Source: Myroides odoratus DSM 2801 (GTDB lineage Bacteria > Bacteroidota > Bacteroidia > Flavobacteriales > Flavobacteriaceae). From it: DNA of 64,000 nucleotides. Both the position numbers and the translations under genes were made by a program. This document shows positions 8,999 to 18,590 of the stretch, in pieces; positions within the stretch are counted from its first letter, which is position 1, and each line of letters starts with the position of its first letter. The notes under the pieces were generated by a model, which saw nothing but the letters and a program-made list of their open reading frames with translations, made no database searches and was not told where the DNA came from. The stretch is from NCBI RefSeq assembly GCF_000243275.1, contig NZ_CM001437.1, forward strand, positions 3,221,192 through 3,285,191, given 5' to 3'.

Positions 8999-10411
8999 TT
9001 ATTTTAATTCCAATTGCACTACATTTTCTACGTGATGCGTCTGTGGAAACATATCTACAGGACGAACTTTTGTTACTTTGTATTTGGCGTCTAATAAAGC
9101 TAAATCTCTTGCTTGAGTCGCTGAATTACAACTTACATACACAATGCGTTTAGGCGCTACTTTTAAAAGCATATCTACCACATCTTTGTGCATTCCATCT
9201 CTTGGTGGATCGGTAATGATTACGTCTGGATGTCCATGGGTAGCAATGAACTCATCATTGAATACATTTTTCATGTCCCCCACAAAGAAATCACAGTTGG
9301 TTATTCCGTTGCGTTCTGCATTGATTTTAGCATCAGCAATTGCTTCCGGTACAGCCTCAACACCCACTACTTTTTTCGCTTTTTTCGAAACGAATTGCGC
9401 AATAGTTCCTGTTCCCGTATATAAATCGAATACGAGTTCATTTCCTGTTAACTCAGCATAATCGCGTGTAATCTTATACAATTCATACGCCTGATCGGAA
9501 TTGGTTTGATAGAACGATTTAGCATTGATACTGAATTTTAAACCTTCCATCTCTTCTAAGATGTAATCACGTCCTTTGTATAAAACAACGTCTTGGTCAT
9601 AGATGGTATCATTAGCCTTGCCATTTACCACATATTGTAATGAAGTAATTTCTGGGAAAGTTACAGCTAAATGATCCATAAGCAATTCTCTTTCTTCTTG
9701 ATTATCATAGAAGAATTGAATCATAACCATGATTTCTCCAATTGAGCTTGTGCGAATCATTAAGGTACGCAATAAGCCTTCTTGTTCTCTTGGATTAAAG
9801 AAAGATAGGTTATTTGCATTGGCAAATGTTCGAATCTCGTTGCGAATTGCATTAGATGGATCTTGTTGTAAATGACATTTTTGAATGTCTAAAATTTTAT
9901 CCCACATTTTAGGGATGTGAAAGCCCAAGGCATTTTCTTTGCCAATCTCGTCTCCACTAGCAATTTCTTCTGGTGTTAACCAACGAGCATTAGAGAAAGA
10001 AAACTCCATTTTATTTCTGTAAAACAGCGTTTTTTCAGAACCCAAAATAGGCTCAAATTCAGGTAGTTCAATTTTACCAATGCGTTTAAGGTTATTTTGA
10101 ACTTCTTGATTTTTGTAAAACAACTGTTGCTCATAAGACATATTTTGCCACTTACAGCCTCCGCAAGCACCGAAATGTTGACACACGGGTTCAATACGGT
10201 TTTTAGAATAGCTGTGAATTTTTATAGCCAACCCTTCATAATACGCTTTGCGTTTTTTAACGGTTTGGATATCAACAACATCTCCTGGAACAACATTGGG
10301 AATAAAAATAACTTTCCCGTCAGGAGCTTTAGCTACCGAAACGCCTTTTGCACCTGCATCAAGGACTTCTACGTTTTCGAATACGATTCTTTCTGTTCTC
10401 TTTCTTTTCAT
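8999..10411 (-). CDS. rlmD: 23S rRNA (uracil-C5)-methyltransferase
   Basis: A 470-residue SAM-dependent enzyme that methylates uracil C5 in 23S rRNA (position 1939 in E. coli RlmD/RumA). An N-terminal TRAM domain (about 1-66) is followed by the iron-sulfur cysteines C77, C83 and C86 (in CQHFGACGGC) and a fourth near residue 174 (DIQKCHL). The C-terminal Rossmann domain has FDLYTGTGTIAQF, TDPPRDG and the nucleophile C428 in VSCNSATQARDL. Bacteroidota often carry several paralogues, so the exact uridine is inferred. A TATTTTTG box (10416-10423, minus) ends only about 5 bases before the ATG, which would give an almost leaderless message. Confidence 0.9.
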   Translation of the reverse strand: MKRKRTERIVFENVEVLDAGAKGVSVAKAPDGKVIFIPNVVPGDVVDIQTVKKRKAYYEGLAIKIHSYSKNRIEPVCQHFGACGGCKWQNMSYEQQLFYKNQEVQNNLKRIGKIELPEFEPILGSEKTLFYRNKMEFSFSNARWLTPEEIASGDEIGKENALGFHIPKMWDKILDIQKCHLQQDPSNAIRNEIRTFANANNLSFFNPREQEGLLRTLMIRTSSIGEIMVMIQFFYDNQEERELLMDHLAVTFPEITSLQYVVNGKANDTIYDQDVVLYKGRDYILEEMEGLKFSINAKSFYQTNSDQAYELYKITRDYAELTGNELVFDLYTGTGTIAQFVSKKAKKVVGVEAVPEAIADAKINAERNGITNCDFFVGDMKNVFNDEFIATHGHPDVIITDPPRDGMHKDVVDMLLKVAPKRIVYVSCNSATQARDLALLDAKYKVTKVRPVDMFPQTHHVENVVQLELK

Positions 10412-10832
10412 GCCACAAAAATAGCTTTAATTTCTTTTCACCGCATTTTTTTAGTTTTTTCTAATGGAAGTTTTATTTTGGTTTAAATTATTGAATTACA
10501 GTTTATTGTGATTTTTTTTGAAAGCGGGGATGTAATTTATACTAATTCTATTTAAGCAAGAGGAATCTATAGTAATTAATAGTAAAGACAAAAGGAAATA
10601 TGTCCTAGTTCTATTTCTTTTTTTTGGTTAATTTGGTAAAGGTTATAGTAAAAAATGACGCTTGACTGATTAGGGAGAATCAGTTGTAAAGGAGTAGGTA
10701 CACATGAAGTCAACGGATTGTAAAAAAATTGTGTGTTTTAACAAAAATATAATAACAATTACCCGAATAAATCGCAATTATGGATTGATTTAATCTAGGG
10801 TATTCCTTAAATTTACTAAAAAGAAAGTAATT
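10412..10832. other. 421-bp spacer between rlmD and pfkA
   Basis: The spacer is A+T-rich and non-coding. It contains the minus-strand TATTTTTG box near rlmD. There is also an isolated hairpin with arms 10663-10671 and 10678-10686 (nine pairs including one G-T, loop AGGGAG). The pfkA promoter is at its right end. No small ORF or known RNA family was recognised. Confidence 0.5.
10785..10815 (+). promoter_or_regulatory. Promoter of the pfkA-gap operon
   Basis: TTG at 10785-10787, a 20-base spacer and TAAATTTA at 10808-10815 (seven of eight consensus positions). The ATG at 10833 follows by 17 bases. Confidence 0.5.
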
Positions 10833-11819
10833 ATGAGTAACCTTATAAGAAAGATAGGGGTTTTAACTTCTGGGGGTGATGCTCCTGGAATGAACGCAGC
10901 AATCAGAGCGATTGTTCGTACATGTTCTTACCACGATGTAATGTGTGTAGGGGTATTTAGAGGATTTCAAGGATTAGTAGAAGGAGATTTTGAAGTGTTA
11001 GGTCCACGTGATGTCAACTATATCATTAACAAAGGAGGAACCATTTTAAAAACAGCACGCAGTGCTGCATTTAGAACAGAGGAAGGAAGAAAGGCAGCCT
11101 ATGAAAATCTGAAAAACGCTCAAATCGATGCCTTGATTGTTATTGGTGGTGATGGTAGTTTTACTGGTGCAATGCTATTGAGTAAAGAATTTGATATTCC
11201 AGTGATGGGAATTCCAGGTACTATTGATAATGATATCAATGGTACAAGCCATACAATTGGTTTCGATACAGCCTTGAATACAGTAGTTGATGCTGTAGAT
11301 AAAATCAGAGATACCGCAAGTTCACATAAGAGACTCTTTTTCGTTGAGGTTATGGGACGTGATGCCGGACATATCGCGTTGAATGCTGGAATCGGAGCAG
11401 GAGCAGAGGAAATTATCATTCCAGAAGAAAACTTAGGCTTGGAACGTTTATTAGAATCGTTGAAGAAAAGCAAATTATCTGGGAAATCATCGAGTATCGT
11501 TATCGTTGCGGAAGGTGAAAAACTAGGGAAAAATGTTTTTGAACTAGGAGAATATGTGGAAGAACACCTACCGGAATATGAGGTTCGTGTATCCGTTTTA
11601 GGGCATATGCAAAGAGGTGGAGCTCCTTCGTGTTTTGATCGTGTTTTAGCGAGTCGATTGAGTGTAAAGGCAGTTGAAACGCTATTAGAAGGAGGTAAGA
11701 ATTTCATGGTGGGATTAATTAATGATCAAGTTGCATTAACTCCGTTAGAAAATATCGTAAAAGGGCATACAGCAGTAGATGCAGAACTATTACGAGTATC
11801 AGATATAATTACAATTTAA
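10833..11819 (+). CDS. pfkA: ATP-dependent 6-phosphofructokinase
   Basis: Phosphorylates fructose 6-phosphate to fructose 1,6-bisphosphate, the committed step of glycolysis. The 328 residues match the bacterial PfkA length. Landmarks are [13 protein letters not shown] (residues about 14-26), the nucleotide loop GGDGSFTGA (about 106), the catalytic PGTIDNDI block (about 128-135), and [10 protein letters not shown] for sugar-phosphate binding. The GGDGS glycine is characteristic of ATP-dependent rather than PPi-dependent enzymes. It opens an operon with gap (26-base gap), a sugar kinase gene and mgsA. Confidence 0.96.
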   Translation: MSNLIRKIGVLTSGGDAPGMNAAIRAIVRTCSYHDVMCVGVFRGFQGLVEGDFEVLGPRDVNYIINKGGTILKTARSAAFRTEEGRKAAYENLKNAQIDALIVIGGDGSFTGAMLLSKEFDIPVMGIPGTIDNDINGTSHTIGFDTALNTVVDAVDKIRDTASSHKRLFFVEVMGRDAGHIALNAGIGAGAEEIIIPEENLGLERLLESLKKSKLSGKSSSIVIVAEGEKLGKNVFELGEYVEEHLPEYEVRVSVLGHMQRGGAPSCFDRVLASRLSVKAVETLLEGGKNFMVGLINDQVALTPLENIVKGHTAVDAELLRVSDIITI

Positions 11820-11845
11820 GTATAGAATTAAATAAAAAAGCAAAT

Positions 11846-12847
11846 ATGAAAACAAGAGTAGGGATCAATGGTTTTGGACGTATCGGACGTTTAATGCTAA
11901 GAGAAGCGGTAAAGAGAAACGACATCGAGATCGTTGCAGTTAATGATTTAATGGCTGTTGAACAACTAGCTTATTTAATCAAATACGATTCTGTACATGG
12001 TCGTTTTGATGGAACGGTGGAAGTTGTGGATGGGCATTTAATTGTCAACGGAAAAGAAATCCGCGTTACAGCTGAACGCAATCCATTGTTGCTGAAATGG
12101 GATGAGGTAAAAGTAGATGTTGTAGCAGATTGTACAGGAGTATTTAAAGATTTAGCAGGTGCACAACAGCATATTGATGCAGGTGCAAAAAAAGTGCTAA
12201 TTTCTTCTCCATCGCCAGATGCTCCAATGTATGTGATGGGAGTAAATGAAAAACAATTAAAACCAACAGATACAATTGTTTCGAATGCTTCTTGTACAAC
12301 AAACTGTTTGGCGCCTTTAGCTAAAGTATTGAATGATTCATTTGGTATTGTAGAAGGGTTGATGACAACGATTCACGCAGCAACAGCAACACAATACACT
12401 GTAGATGGACCTTCTAAAAAAGATTTTAGAGGAGGACGTTCTGCTTTAGTAAATATTATTCCAGCTTCTACAGGAGCAGCAAAAGCAGTAGGGAAAGTAA
12501 TTCCTGAGTTAAAAGGGAAAATTACAGGAATGTCGATGCGTGTACCAACAGCTGACGTTTCAGTAGTGGATTTAACTGTAAAGCTAGCGAAATCAACAAC
12601 CTATGAAAATGTAATGGCGGTGTTGAAGCAAGCAAGTGAAAATGAATTAAAAGGAATTATGGCATTTGTTGAAGATGATGTAGTTTCTCAAGATTTCGTT
12701 TCAGATCCACATACGTGTATTGTAGATGCTAAAGCAGGTATTGCTTTGAATGAAACTTTTTATAAATTCGTTGCTTGGTACGATAATGAATATGGTTATG
12801 CTGCTAAAATGGTAGATATGGCTGTATTGTTAACTACAGTAAAGTAA
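11846..12847 (+). CDS. gap: Type I glyceraldehyde-3-phosphate dehydrogenase
   Basis: NAD-dependent oxidation and phosphorylation of glyceraldehyde 3-phosphate. The 333-residue protein has the N-terminal Rossmann motif [10 protein letters not shown], the catalytic block [12 protein letters not shown] with Cys150, the phosphate-binding TIHAATATQ segment with the general-base His, and the C-terminal WYDNEYGYA signature. An Asp at the end of the second strand (VAVNDL) suits NAD. It is cotranscribed after pfkA and 13 bases before the kinase gene. Confidence 0.96.
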   Translation: MKTRVGINGFGRIGRLMLREAVKRNDIEIVAVNDLMAVEQLAYLIKYDSVHGRFDGTVEVVDGHLIVNGKEIRVTAERNPLLLKWDEVKVDVVADCTGVFKDLAGAQQHIDAGAKKVLISSPSPDAPMYVMGVNEKQLKPTDTIVSNASCTTNCLAPLAKVLNDSFGIVEGLMTTIHAATATQYTVDGPSKKDFRGGRSALVNIIPASTGAAKAVGKVIPELKGKITGMSMRVPTADVSVVDLTVKLAKSTTYENVMAVLKQASENELKGIMAFVEDDVVSQDFVSDPHTCIVDAKAGIALNETFYKFVAWYDNEYGYAAKMVDMAVLLTTVK

Positions 12848-12860
12848 TACAACAAAGCAA

Positions 12861-13706
12861 ATGAAAATAATCGTCGATAGCGGTTCTACAAAAGCAGATT
12901 GGATCTTTTTTGATCAAGATAATAAAGTGATAACTTCGGTGACAAGCCTTGGGCTTAATCCCGAAGTTATTACATTAGAGGAGTTCCATACTCGAGTAAA
13001 TACGGTTCCTGATATTGCCAAAAACAAGGATAAAGTAACGGAATTGTACTTCTATGGTTCGGGTTGTGGCTCGAATCGAAGTAAAACAACCGTTCGCGAT
13101 TTTTTTACCTCGTATTTTATCAACTGTCAATCAATTAACGTGCATGAGGATACTTATGCAGCCGTTTATGCAACTGTTGGAAAGAGTGAAAAAGGTATTG
13201 TTTGCATCAATGGAACGGGCTCTAATGTCTCGTATTACGATGGAGTAGTTATTCATCAAAAAGTGCAATCGTTAGGCTATATGGCTATGGATGATTGCAG
13301 TGGGAGTGCTTTAGGACGATTGATGATTAAAGCGTTATTCTTAAACTATATGCCCGTTGAATTAGCGAAGAAATTTACACAGAAATACGATTTAGATGCA
13401 GATGTGGTGAAGTATAACTTCTATAAAAAGGAAAATCCAAATGCGTATTTAGCTTCTTTTCTACCTTTTTTAATTGAACACAAGAATCATCCTTTTTTTC
13501 AAACAATGATTGAAGAACAGGTGGTTTTTTTTGTAGAACATTATATTAAAAGTCACCCAGAATCAAGTAGTGTACCGGTGCATTTTGTAGGATCAGTTGC
13601 TTATTTTTTACAAGATGAGTTTAAAGCAGTTTTACATAAGCATGGAATTACAATTGGAAAAATCATTCAAAAACCACTGGATGGATTAATCGATTATCAC
13701 AAATAA
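12861..13706 (+). CDS. BadF/BadG-type ATPase, probable N-acetylglucosamine kinase
   Basis: A 281-residue member of the ASKHA (actin-like) kinase fold in the BadF/BadG/BcrA/BcrD family. The phosphate-1 loop VDSGSTKADW sits at residues about 4-13 and the second glycine motif INGTGSNVSYY near residue 118. In Bacteroidota such single-domain proteins are usually annotated as GlcNAc kinases, by similarity to eukaryotic NAGK. Its place between gap and mgsA fits a role feeding amino-sugar carbon into glycolysis. The exact sugar is inferred. Confidence 0.75.
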   Translation: MKIIVDSGSTKADWIFFDQDNKVITSVTSLGLNPEVITLEEFHTRVNTVPDIAKNKDKVTELYFYGSGCGSNRSKTTVRDFFTSYFINCQSINVHEDTYAAVYATVGKSEKGIVCINGTGSNVSYYDGVVIHQKVQSLGYMAMDDCSGSALGRLMIKALFLNYMPVELAKKFTQKYDLDADVVKYNFYKKENPNAYLASFLPFLIEHKNHPFFQTMIEEQVVFFVEHYIKSHPESSSVPVHFVGSVAYFLQDEFKAVLHKHGITIGKIIQKPLDGLIDYHK

Positions 13707-13712
13707 AAAAAT

Positions 13713-14078
13713 ATGGAAATAGCAATAATTGCCCATGATGGTAAAAAAGATGAAATGCTAGCGTTTATTCAGAAAAACCGCGCCATTTTATCAAGAGAAG
13801 GCATTGAGTTAATTGCCACTGGAACAACAGGTGGAATTGCACAAAAAGAAGGGTTTGAAGTATTGCGTATGCTATCTGGACCATTAGGTGGAGATGCTCA
13901 AATTGCAGCTCGTGTGGCAGAAGGAAAAACTAATATGGTTTTGTTCTTTAAAGATCCACTAGGGAAACATGCACATGAACCTGACATCAATATGTTGCTT
14001 CGCGTTTGTGACGTACACAACGTTCCTTTAGCAACGAATGAGGCTAGTGCTCAGTTGCTCTTGCATGCGATAGAATAG
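13713..14078 (+). CDS. mgsA: Methylglyoxal synthase
   Basis: Converts dihydroxyacetone phosphate to methylglyoxal and phosphate, a bypass that releases phosphate when triose phosphates build up. The 121-residue protein covers the whole catalytic core. It has the N-terminal HDGKKDEM, the phosphate loop TGTTGG, the SGPLGGDAQIA block with catalytic Asp61, and HEPDINMLLR and VPLATNEASA near the end. It is shorter than the E. coli enzyme (about 150) because the E. coli N- and C-terminal extensions are absent. It lies 6 bases after the kinase gene as the last gene of the glycolytic operon. Confidence 0.93.
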   Translation: MEIAIIAHDGKKDEMLAFIQKNRAILSREGIELIATGTTGGIAQKEGFEVLRMLSGPLGGDAQIAARVAEGKTNMVLFFKDPLGKHAHEPDINMLLRVCDVHNVPLATNEASAQLLLHAIE

Positions 14079-14122
14079 TTAACGGTTTAAAAGGCTAGTT
14101 TTCGTATTAAGACGATTTATAC

Positions 14123-14152
14123 CGTTCACTGTAAACCGGTCAACTGTAAACC
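14123..14152 (+). repeat. Tandem 15-bp duplication
   Basis: Two adjacent imperfect units share ACTGTAAACC (14128-14137 and 14143-14152), followed or preceded by CGG. They lie just before the mgsA terminator. Function unknown. Confidence 0.5.
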
Positions 14153-14185
14153 AAAAGAGGGTGTCCAATCAGGACACCCTCTTTT
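14153..14185. terminator. Bidirectional terminator between mgsA and ridA
   Basis: A perfect 14-bp stem (14153-14166 with 14172-14185), a 5-base loop and flanking A and T tracts lie between convergent genes. Confidence 0.92.
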
Positions 14186-14186
14186 G

Positions 14187-14570
14187 TTATTTTGTAGCAA
14201 TCATTGAAATTTCAACGTTTACGTTACGTGGTAATTTTACGACTTGAATGCATTCTCTTGCTGGTGCAGTTTCTGCTTGAAAAAAGCTGCCATATATTTC
14301 ATTCACTTTAGCAAAATCATTCATATCAGTTAAGAAAATCGTTGCTTTAACTACGTTTTCAAACGTCATGTCTGCTGCTGTTAGAATAGCTTTTAAATTC
14401 GCCATTACTTGTTTCGCCTCATCTTCAATACCAGTTGTAACTAATGTTTCAGTGGCTTGGTTAAATGGAATTTGACCAGAGATGAAAAGTAAATCACCTA
14501 CTAAGACAGAATGATTATAAGGACCAATAGGTTTAGGTGCTTGATCAGAATTTATGATTGTTTTTTTCAT
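14187..14570 (-). CDS. ridA: RidA-family enamine/imine deaminase
   Basis: A 127-residue protein of the YjgF/YER057c/UK114 family. RidA enzymes hydrolyse reactive 2-aminoacrylate and related enamines made by PLP enzymes. Diagnostic segments are APKPIGPYNHSVLVGDLLFISGQIP at the N-terminus and the C-terminal PARECIQVVKLPRN, which supplies the conserved active-site arginine. It starts 12 bases after the lptD stop and is probably translated from the same message. Confidence 0.9.
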   Translation of the reverse strand: MKKTIINSDQAPKPIGPYNHSVLVGDLLFISGQIPFNQATETLVTTGIEDEAKQVMANLKAILTAADMTFENVVKATIFLTDMNDFAKVNEIYGSFFQAETAPARECIQVVKLPRNVNVEISMIATK

Positions 14571-14582
14571 GCTTATATTGAA

Positions 14583-17276
14583 TTAAAAATAGCGTTTATC
14601 CGGTGCTTTTCGTTTTTCCCACTTGATATCACTTAACATCGATGATTTAATTCCGATGAAGAAGCCCCAACTTGTATACGTTCCAATCGGAACCCAAGTG
14701 AAGTCCATACGCCAGCTCAATAAATCTCGTTCAAAGCGGAATTGAGTAAAGGTAACTCCTTTTTGTACAAAGTCATAACCCGAAGAAAACCCGACTTTCC
14801 AGCGCGGAGTAAGTTCTATATTTCCAGACATCATCACCGAGTTATTGGAAATCTCATTTTGACGGGCTGAGTTATTGTAGGTTAGGGAATAGGCAAAGGT
14901 TAAGTCCCACGGAATCTTAGCGTTGTAAAACCCTTCAAAAGGACGGTCTTCTTTTTTGTTGTCAAACATACTTTGACGATTATCTCCTAGATTTCCTGCT
15001 TGACCAAATAAATCATCACCACGTCCACCGTTGTCAATTGAGTTTTGGTTTGGTTTTTCTCTGTTGCCGAATAAAGGATCATTACTGTTCAATGACCAGT
15101 TCACCGTTACGTTTGCACTTGTTAGGCGGAATAAACTTCCTCCGTTGTTGATGTTGAAAACATCAATACGTTGATTGTTATTATTTAAGGCATAAGGGTC
15201 TAAAGTTGCCCCTACGTTAATCTGCATTTTATTATCAAAAAGAGTCGTTCCTGTTGAAACACGCATAGGAGCCCATTTAAGGGAATCTGCAGACATATTG
15301 TAACTAGTGGAAAGGTTTAAGCTGTTTAATAGCATTAGCTTTCTGAATCCATCTTTTTCTTCGTCGTCGCGTATCTTAGCTTCAAAGGTATTACTCAACG
15401 ACATATTCAACATATTGGAGTTCATTCTACCTGGAGCTCCAAATAACCCTCCTTGGAATCGCGTATACTCCTGCATTGTCGTTCCTGTTGCATCTATGCT
15501 ATAGGTATCGTAATATTGGTCAAAACTAGGAGTATAAGAATATCCTACGCTTGGACGCATGACGTGACGAATAGCTTGAATTTTACTGTCCTTACTAAAG
15601 TTAAATGTACCGTAAATAGTTGTTCCAATATTGGAGCTAAAATTATAAGTACTAAAGCGATCAAACCCATTAACACGAATGTCTTCTACGCGGTTTGTCT
15701 CAGGATTGTATTGTTTCTTTATGGTATTGAAAACCCAAGTCTCATTGTAGGTACCTCCTGCAGAAACAGAGAAGTATTTGAAAAGCTTAAAGTTTGTTGT
15801 AATCGGAATAGTGTGTTGAAAACCAGAATTCAAACTGTCAAACATTGGTTGTTTGAAGAAGTTATCTTCGTGTATATCCACTCGGTTTTCTCCTCTTAAG
15901 TTATAAGAAAGGTTTAAGTTTTTGATTAACCCTTTTTTCGATCCATTTTTTGGTGCAAAGGGGAACATACGATCTACACTGGCTTGAAGTGTCGGTAAGG
16001 ACATATTCACTCGACCTGTATTGGTTGATTGTGAATGCGTGGCAGAAAGCGACATATTAACTTGTGGTGTACTTTCAAAAGTTTTAGAATAACTGATGGA
16101 AGAGTTCATCGTATTGTTTAACGAGGCACCCACGTTATAAGAGTTATTGGACTGTCTAAAATATTGACCACTACCCATGTTAACCGAAGCAGAGAAACGC
16201 GAACCAGGGTTTGATTTAGCATCTTGTGCGTGGTTCCACTGTACGTTGTAGATGGTGCTTTTTTGGTAATCAGGAAGTCCTCGTTCACTGAATATGTTAT
16301 TTTCATAACGAACTAATACACGTCCGTTGTATTTATAGCGCTTGGCATAGTTGCTACTCGATCGCAAGGCCCAGCTACCATTGGTGTAATAATCCCCTTG
16401 CATCGTTAAATCTGCTCGGTCACTTAAAGCAAAGTAATATCCTCCATTTTGTAAATAGTATCCTTGTTGGTTCGTTTCTCCCACACTTGGAATAATAAAA
16501 CCTGATTCTGCTTTTTCCGACATAGGGAAGAAGGCAAAAGGCAATCCCAATGGAGTAGGTACATCGGCAATAACCATATTCGTAGGTCCAACAACAACCT
16601 TTTTATTTGGAACTAATTTAACTCTTTTCGTTTTGAAGTAATATTCAGGATCATCTAAATCTTTTGCTGTAGTGAAAATTACATCCTCCATGAAATACAC
16701 CGAGTCATTTTCTTTCTTCGTCATTCCAGATTTGATGTTGAACTCACCTTGAGAAGTTCTAGACTGCCATACTAAAGCACGTTGTGACTTCGTGTTGTAC
16801 ACAATAGAGTCTGGCTCAACTATTTGTCCCCCTTGTTTAAAAACAGGAGCTTGACTTAAATTACCTAAACTATCTTTGATACGACCTGCGTAAATCTGAT
16901 TCTGTTCGTAATTGAATACAATAATCCCTGCAGTTAATTCAAAATCTTGGTATTTTATTTCCGCTTGGTTGTATAACGTAATCTGCTTTTTCTTTTGGTC
17001 TAGTTTATTGTAATCTTTTGCTTTGCGATAGACAATATCTTCTAAATACCCCTTGGCAGGTGGTTTAATACTATCCGTCGTATTCTTAATGGAAGGTAAA
17101 GAATCTTGGGTTGGGACAATAGTGTCCGTGTCTAAACCTGGTAATAGTTTAGAGTCTTTGTTGTTGACTTTCAGTGAAGTAGTTGTTTTGTTGAACTCTT
17201 GAGCTTTAACTCTAGGGAATGAAAATACCCCTAAAACGAACAAAACTATGACGATATTGAAAATATTAGTACGCAA
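14583..17276 (-). CDS. lptD: LPS-assembly outer membrane protein LptD
   Basis: An 897-residue outer membrane protein of the Bacteroidota LptD type, which inserts lipopolysaccharide into the outer leaflet. The N-terminus is a signal peptide (residues 1-25, ending VKAQ). Next comes an OstA/LptA-like beta-jellyroll region (about 85-240, with LYNQAEIKYQDFELTAGIIVF). The rest is a long barrel rich in aromatic-polar alternation. The start codon is TTG at 17276: no ATG lies upstream in frame and a downstream start would lose the signal peptide. A TAAGTTTG box (17330-17337, minus) lies 53 bases upstream. The adjacent ridA is downstream and an amidase gene is divergent. Confidence 0.85.
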   Translation of the reverse strand: MRTNIFNIVIVLFVLGVFSFPRVKAQEFNKTTTSLKVNNKDSKLLPGLDTDTIVPTQDSLPSIKNTTDSIKPPAKGYLEDIVYRKAKDYNKLDQKKKQITLYNQAEIKYQDFELTAGIIVFNYEQNQIYAGRIKDSLGNLSQAPVFKQGGQIVEPDSIVYNTKSQRALVWQSRTSQGEFNIKSGMTKKENDSVYFMEDVIFTTAKDLDDPEYYFKTKRVKLVPNKKVVVGPTNMVIADVPTPLGLPFAFFPMSEKAESGFIIPSVGETNQQGYYLQNGGYYFALSDRADLTMQGDYYTNGSWALRSSSNYAKRYKYNGRVLVRYENNIFSERGLPDYQKSTIYNVQWNHAQDAKSNPGSRFSASVNMGSGQYFRQSNNSYNVGASLNNTMNSSISYSKTFESTPQVNMSLSATHSQSTNTGRVNMSLPTLQASVDRMFPFAPKNGSKKGLIKNLNLSYNLRGENRVDIHEDNFFKQPMFDSLNSGFQHTIPITTNFKLFKYFSVSAGGTYNETWVFNTIKKQYNPETNRVEDIRVNGFDRFSTYNFSSNIGTTIYGTFNFSKDSKIQAIRHVMRPSVGYSYTPSFDQYYDTYSIDATGTTMQEYTRFQGGLFGAPGRMNSNMLNMSLSNTFEAKIRDDEEKDGFRKLMLLNSLNLSTSYNMSADSLKWAPMRVSTGTTLFDNKMQINVGATLDPYALNNNNQRIDVFNINNGGSLFRLTSANVTVNWSLNSNDPLFGNREKPNQNSIDNGGRGDDLFGQAGNLGDNRQSMFDNKKEDRPFEGFYNAKIPWDLTFAYSLTYNNSARQNEISNNSVMMSGNIELTPRWKVGFSSGYDFVQKGVTFTQFRFERDLLSWRMDFTWVPIGTYTSWGFFIGIKSSMLSDIKWEKRKAPDKRYF

Positions 17277-17329
17277 ATCTATGAATATGTGCTATTTTTG
17301 TAAAATCAAACCCGTTGTTTTTAACGTGT

Positions 17330-17337
17330 CAAACTTA
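17330..17337 (-). promoter_or_regulatory. -7 box TAAGTTTG for lptD
   Basis: An exact TANNTTTG match on the minus strand, 53 bases before the TTG start of lptD. A plus-strand TATTTTTG at 17293-17300 could serve the divergent amidase gene. Confidence 0.4.
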
Positions 17338-17399
17338 CATATATTTTTTCTGAAAAATGTAATTTAATTTATATTAAACGAATTCTAAACGACTTTTTT

Positions 17400-18530
17400 A
17401 TGAACAATAGAGTTGCTAAATTGCTGATAGTTTTTTCTTTCCTATGTATTACAGTTACTACATTGGGGCAAAATAAAAAATTTAAAGTAGTATTAGATCC
17501 AGGCCATGGAGGAAAAGATTCAGGGACCAATCATTTAAGTAATGTCGAGAAAGACATTGTGTTAGCCGTTGCTTTAGAAACAGGTAAGATTCTAGAAAAG
17601 AATAAAGATATTGAGGTGATTTACACCCGTGATAAAGATGTTTTCGTTGAGGTAAAACAGCGTTCTGTTATCGCTAATGATAAAGGAGGAAATGTTTTTG
17701 TGTCGATTCACTGTAATGGAGTAGATGGAAATGCAGCCTACGGAACAGAAACCTATGTAATGGGTTTAAGTAAGAATAAATCCAACTTAGATGTGGCCAA
17801 AAAGGAGAACTCCGTAATTATGATGGAGGACGACTATAAAACGAAATATGCAGGTTTTGATCCTAAAGCTCCGGAGTCTATTATTGGATTGACGTTGATT
17901 CAGGAAGATTATGTACATCAAAGTATTGATTTAGCAAGTAGAGTGCAGGATGGATTTACGTATGATTTAAAACGAAAAAATAGAGGAGTTAAACAAGGAC
18001 CTTTCTGGGTTTTACATGGAGCATTCATGCCTAGTATCTTAATTGAGTTAGGTTTTGTGTCGAATAAAGATGAAGGGGCTTACTTAACGTCTAAAAAAGG
18101 GCAGAAAGAATTAGCAGAATCTATTGCTAAAGGGATTATTGAGTATAAAAATGCATACTATGGAGGAGATGCTACAGTAAGTATCAGTCCATCATCAGAA
18201 ACTACAACAACAGCAAAGGCAACAACGACGAAGACAGAAAAGAGCAAAGAAAGTACAGTAGAAAAAGCAACAACAAAAGGAGTGATTTTTAAAGTACAGA
18301 TTGCAGCTAGTTCACGTGTTTTAGAATTGAAAGCAAAGAATTTCAATGGTCTTAGCAATGTGACGATGGAAAAAGGAGGAAAGGTGAACAAGTATTTTTA
18401 CGGTCAAACATCGGATTATAACGAAGCTAAAAAGCGATTAGAAGAAGCTAAGGCAAAAGGACATAGCTCTTCTTTTATTGTTGCTTATAAAGACGGTAAG
18501 AGCATTTCTGTGGAAGAGGCATTGAAATAA
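17400..18530 (+). CDS. N-acetylmuramoyl-L-alanine amidase (Amidase_3)
   Basis: A secreted zinc amidase that cuts peptide stems from peptidoglycan glycan strands, often in cell separation. It has a signal peptide (residues 1-23). The catalytic domain covers about 27-255, with VVLDPGHGGKDSG (zinc His36), the VFVSIHCNG zinc histidine near residue 103 and IELGFVSN with the catalytic Glu near 217. A Thr/Lys-rich linker (about 260-295) leads to a C-terminal SPOR-like module (about 296-376, FKVQIAASS...) expected to bind denuded septal glycans. The total of 376 residues is normal for the group. It is divergent from lptD and upstream of mlaD. Confidence 0.88.
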   Translation: MNNRVAKLLIVFSFLCITVTTLGQNKKFKVVLDPGHGGKDSGTNHLSNVEKDIVLAVALETGKILEKNKDIEVIYTRDKDVFVEVKQRSVIANDKGGNVFVSIHCNGVDGNAAYGTETYVMGLSKNKSNLDVAKKENSVIMMEDDYKTKYAGFDPKAPESIIGLTLIQEDYVHQSIDLASRVQDGFTYDLKRKNRGVKQGPFWVLHGAFMPSILIELGFVSNKDEGAYLTSKKGQKELAESIAKGIIEYKNAYYGGDATVSISPSSETTTTAKATTTKTEKSKESTVEKATTKGVIFKVQIAASSRVLELKAKNFNGLSNVTMEKGGKVNKYFYGQTSDYNEAKKRLEEAKAKGHSSSFIVAYKDGKSISVEEALK

Positions 18531-18556
18531 ACACTACTTTTTAAAAAATAAAAGTT

Positions 18557-18564
18557 TAATTTTG
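18557..18564 (+). promoter_or_regulatory. -7 box TAATTTTG before the mlaD-like gene
   Basis: An exact TANNTTTG match, 26 bases before the TTG start at 18591. No good TTG element at the usual distance. Confidence 0.45.
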
Positions 18565-18590
18565 CGTGTTATATATAAAAATATAGAGTT

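Noticed and set aside
9144..9461. Plus-strand frames opposite rlmD (105 and 78 residues)
   Set aside because: Both lie wholly inside the well-supported rlmD gene on the other strand and match no family.
11120..11707. 195-residue minus-strand frame opposite pfkA
   Set aside because: Entirely inside pfkA; the serine/proline-rich product is the usual antisense shadow of a conserved gene.
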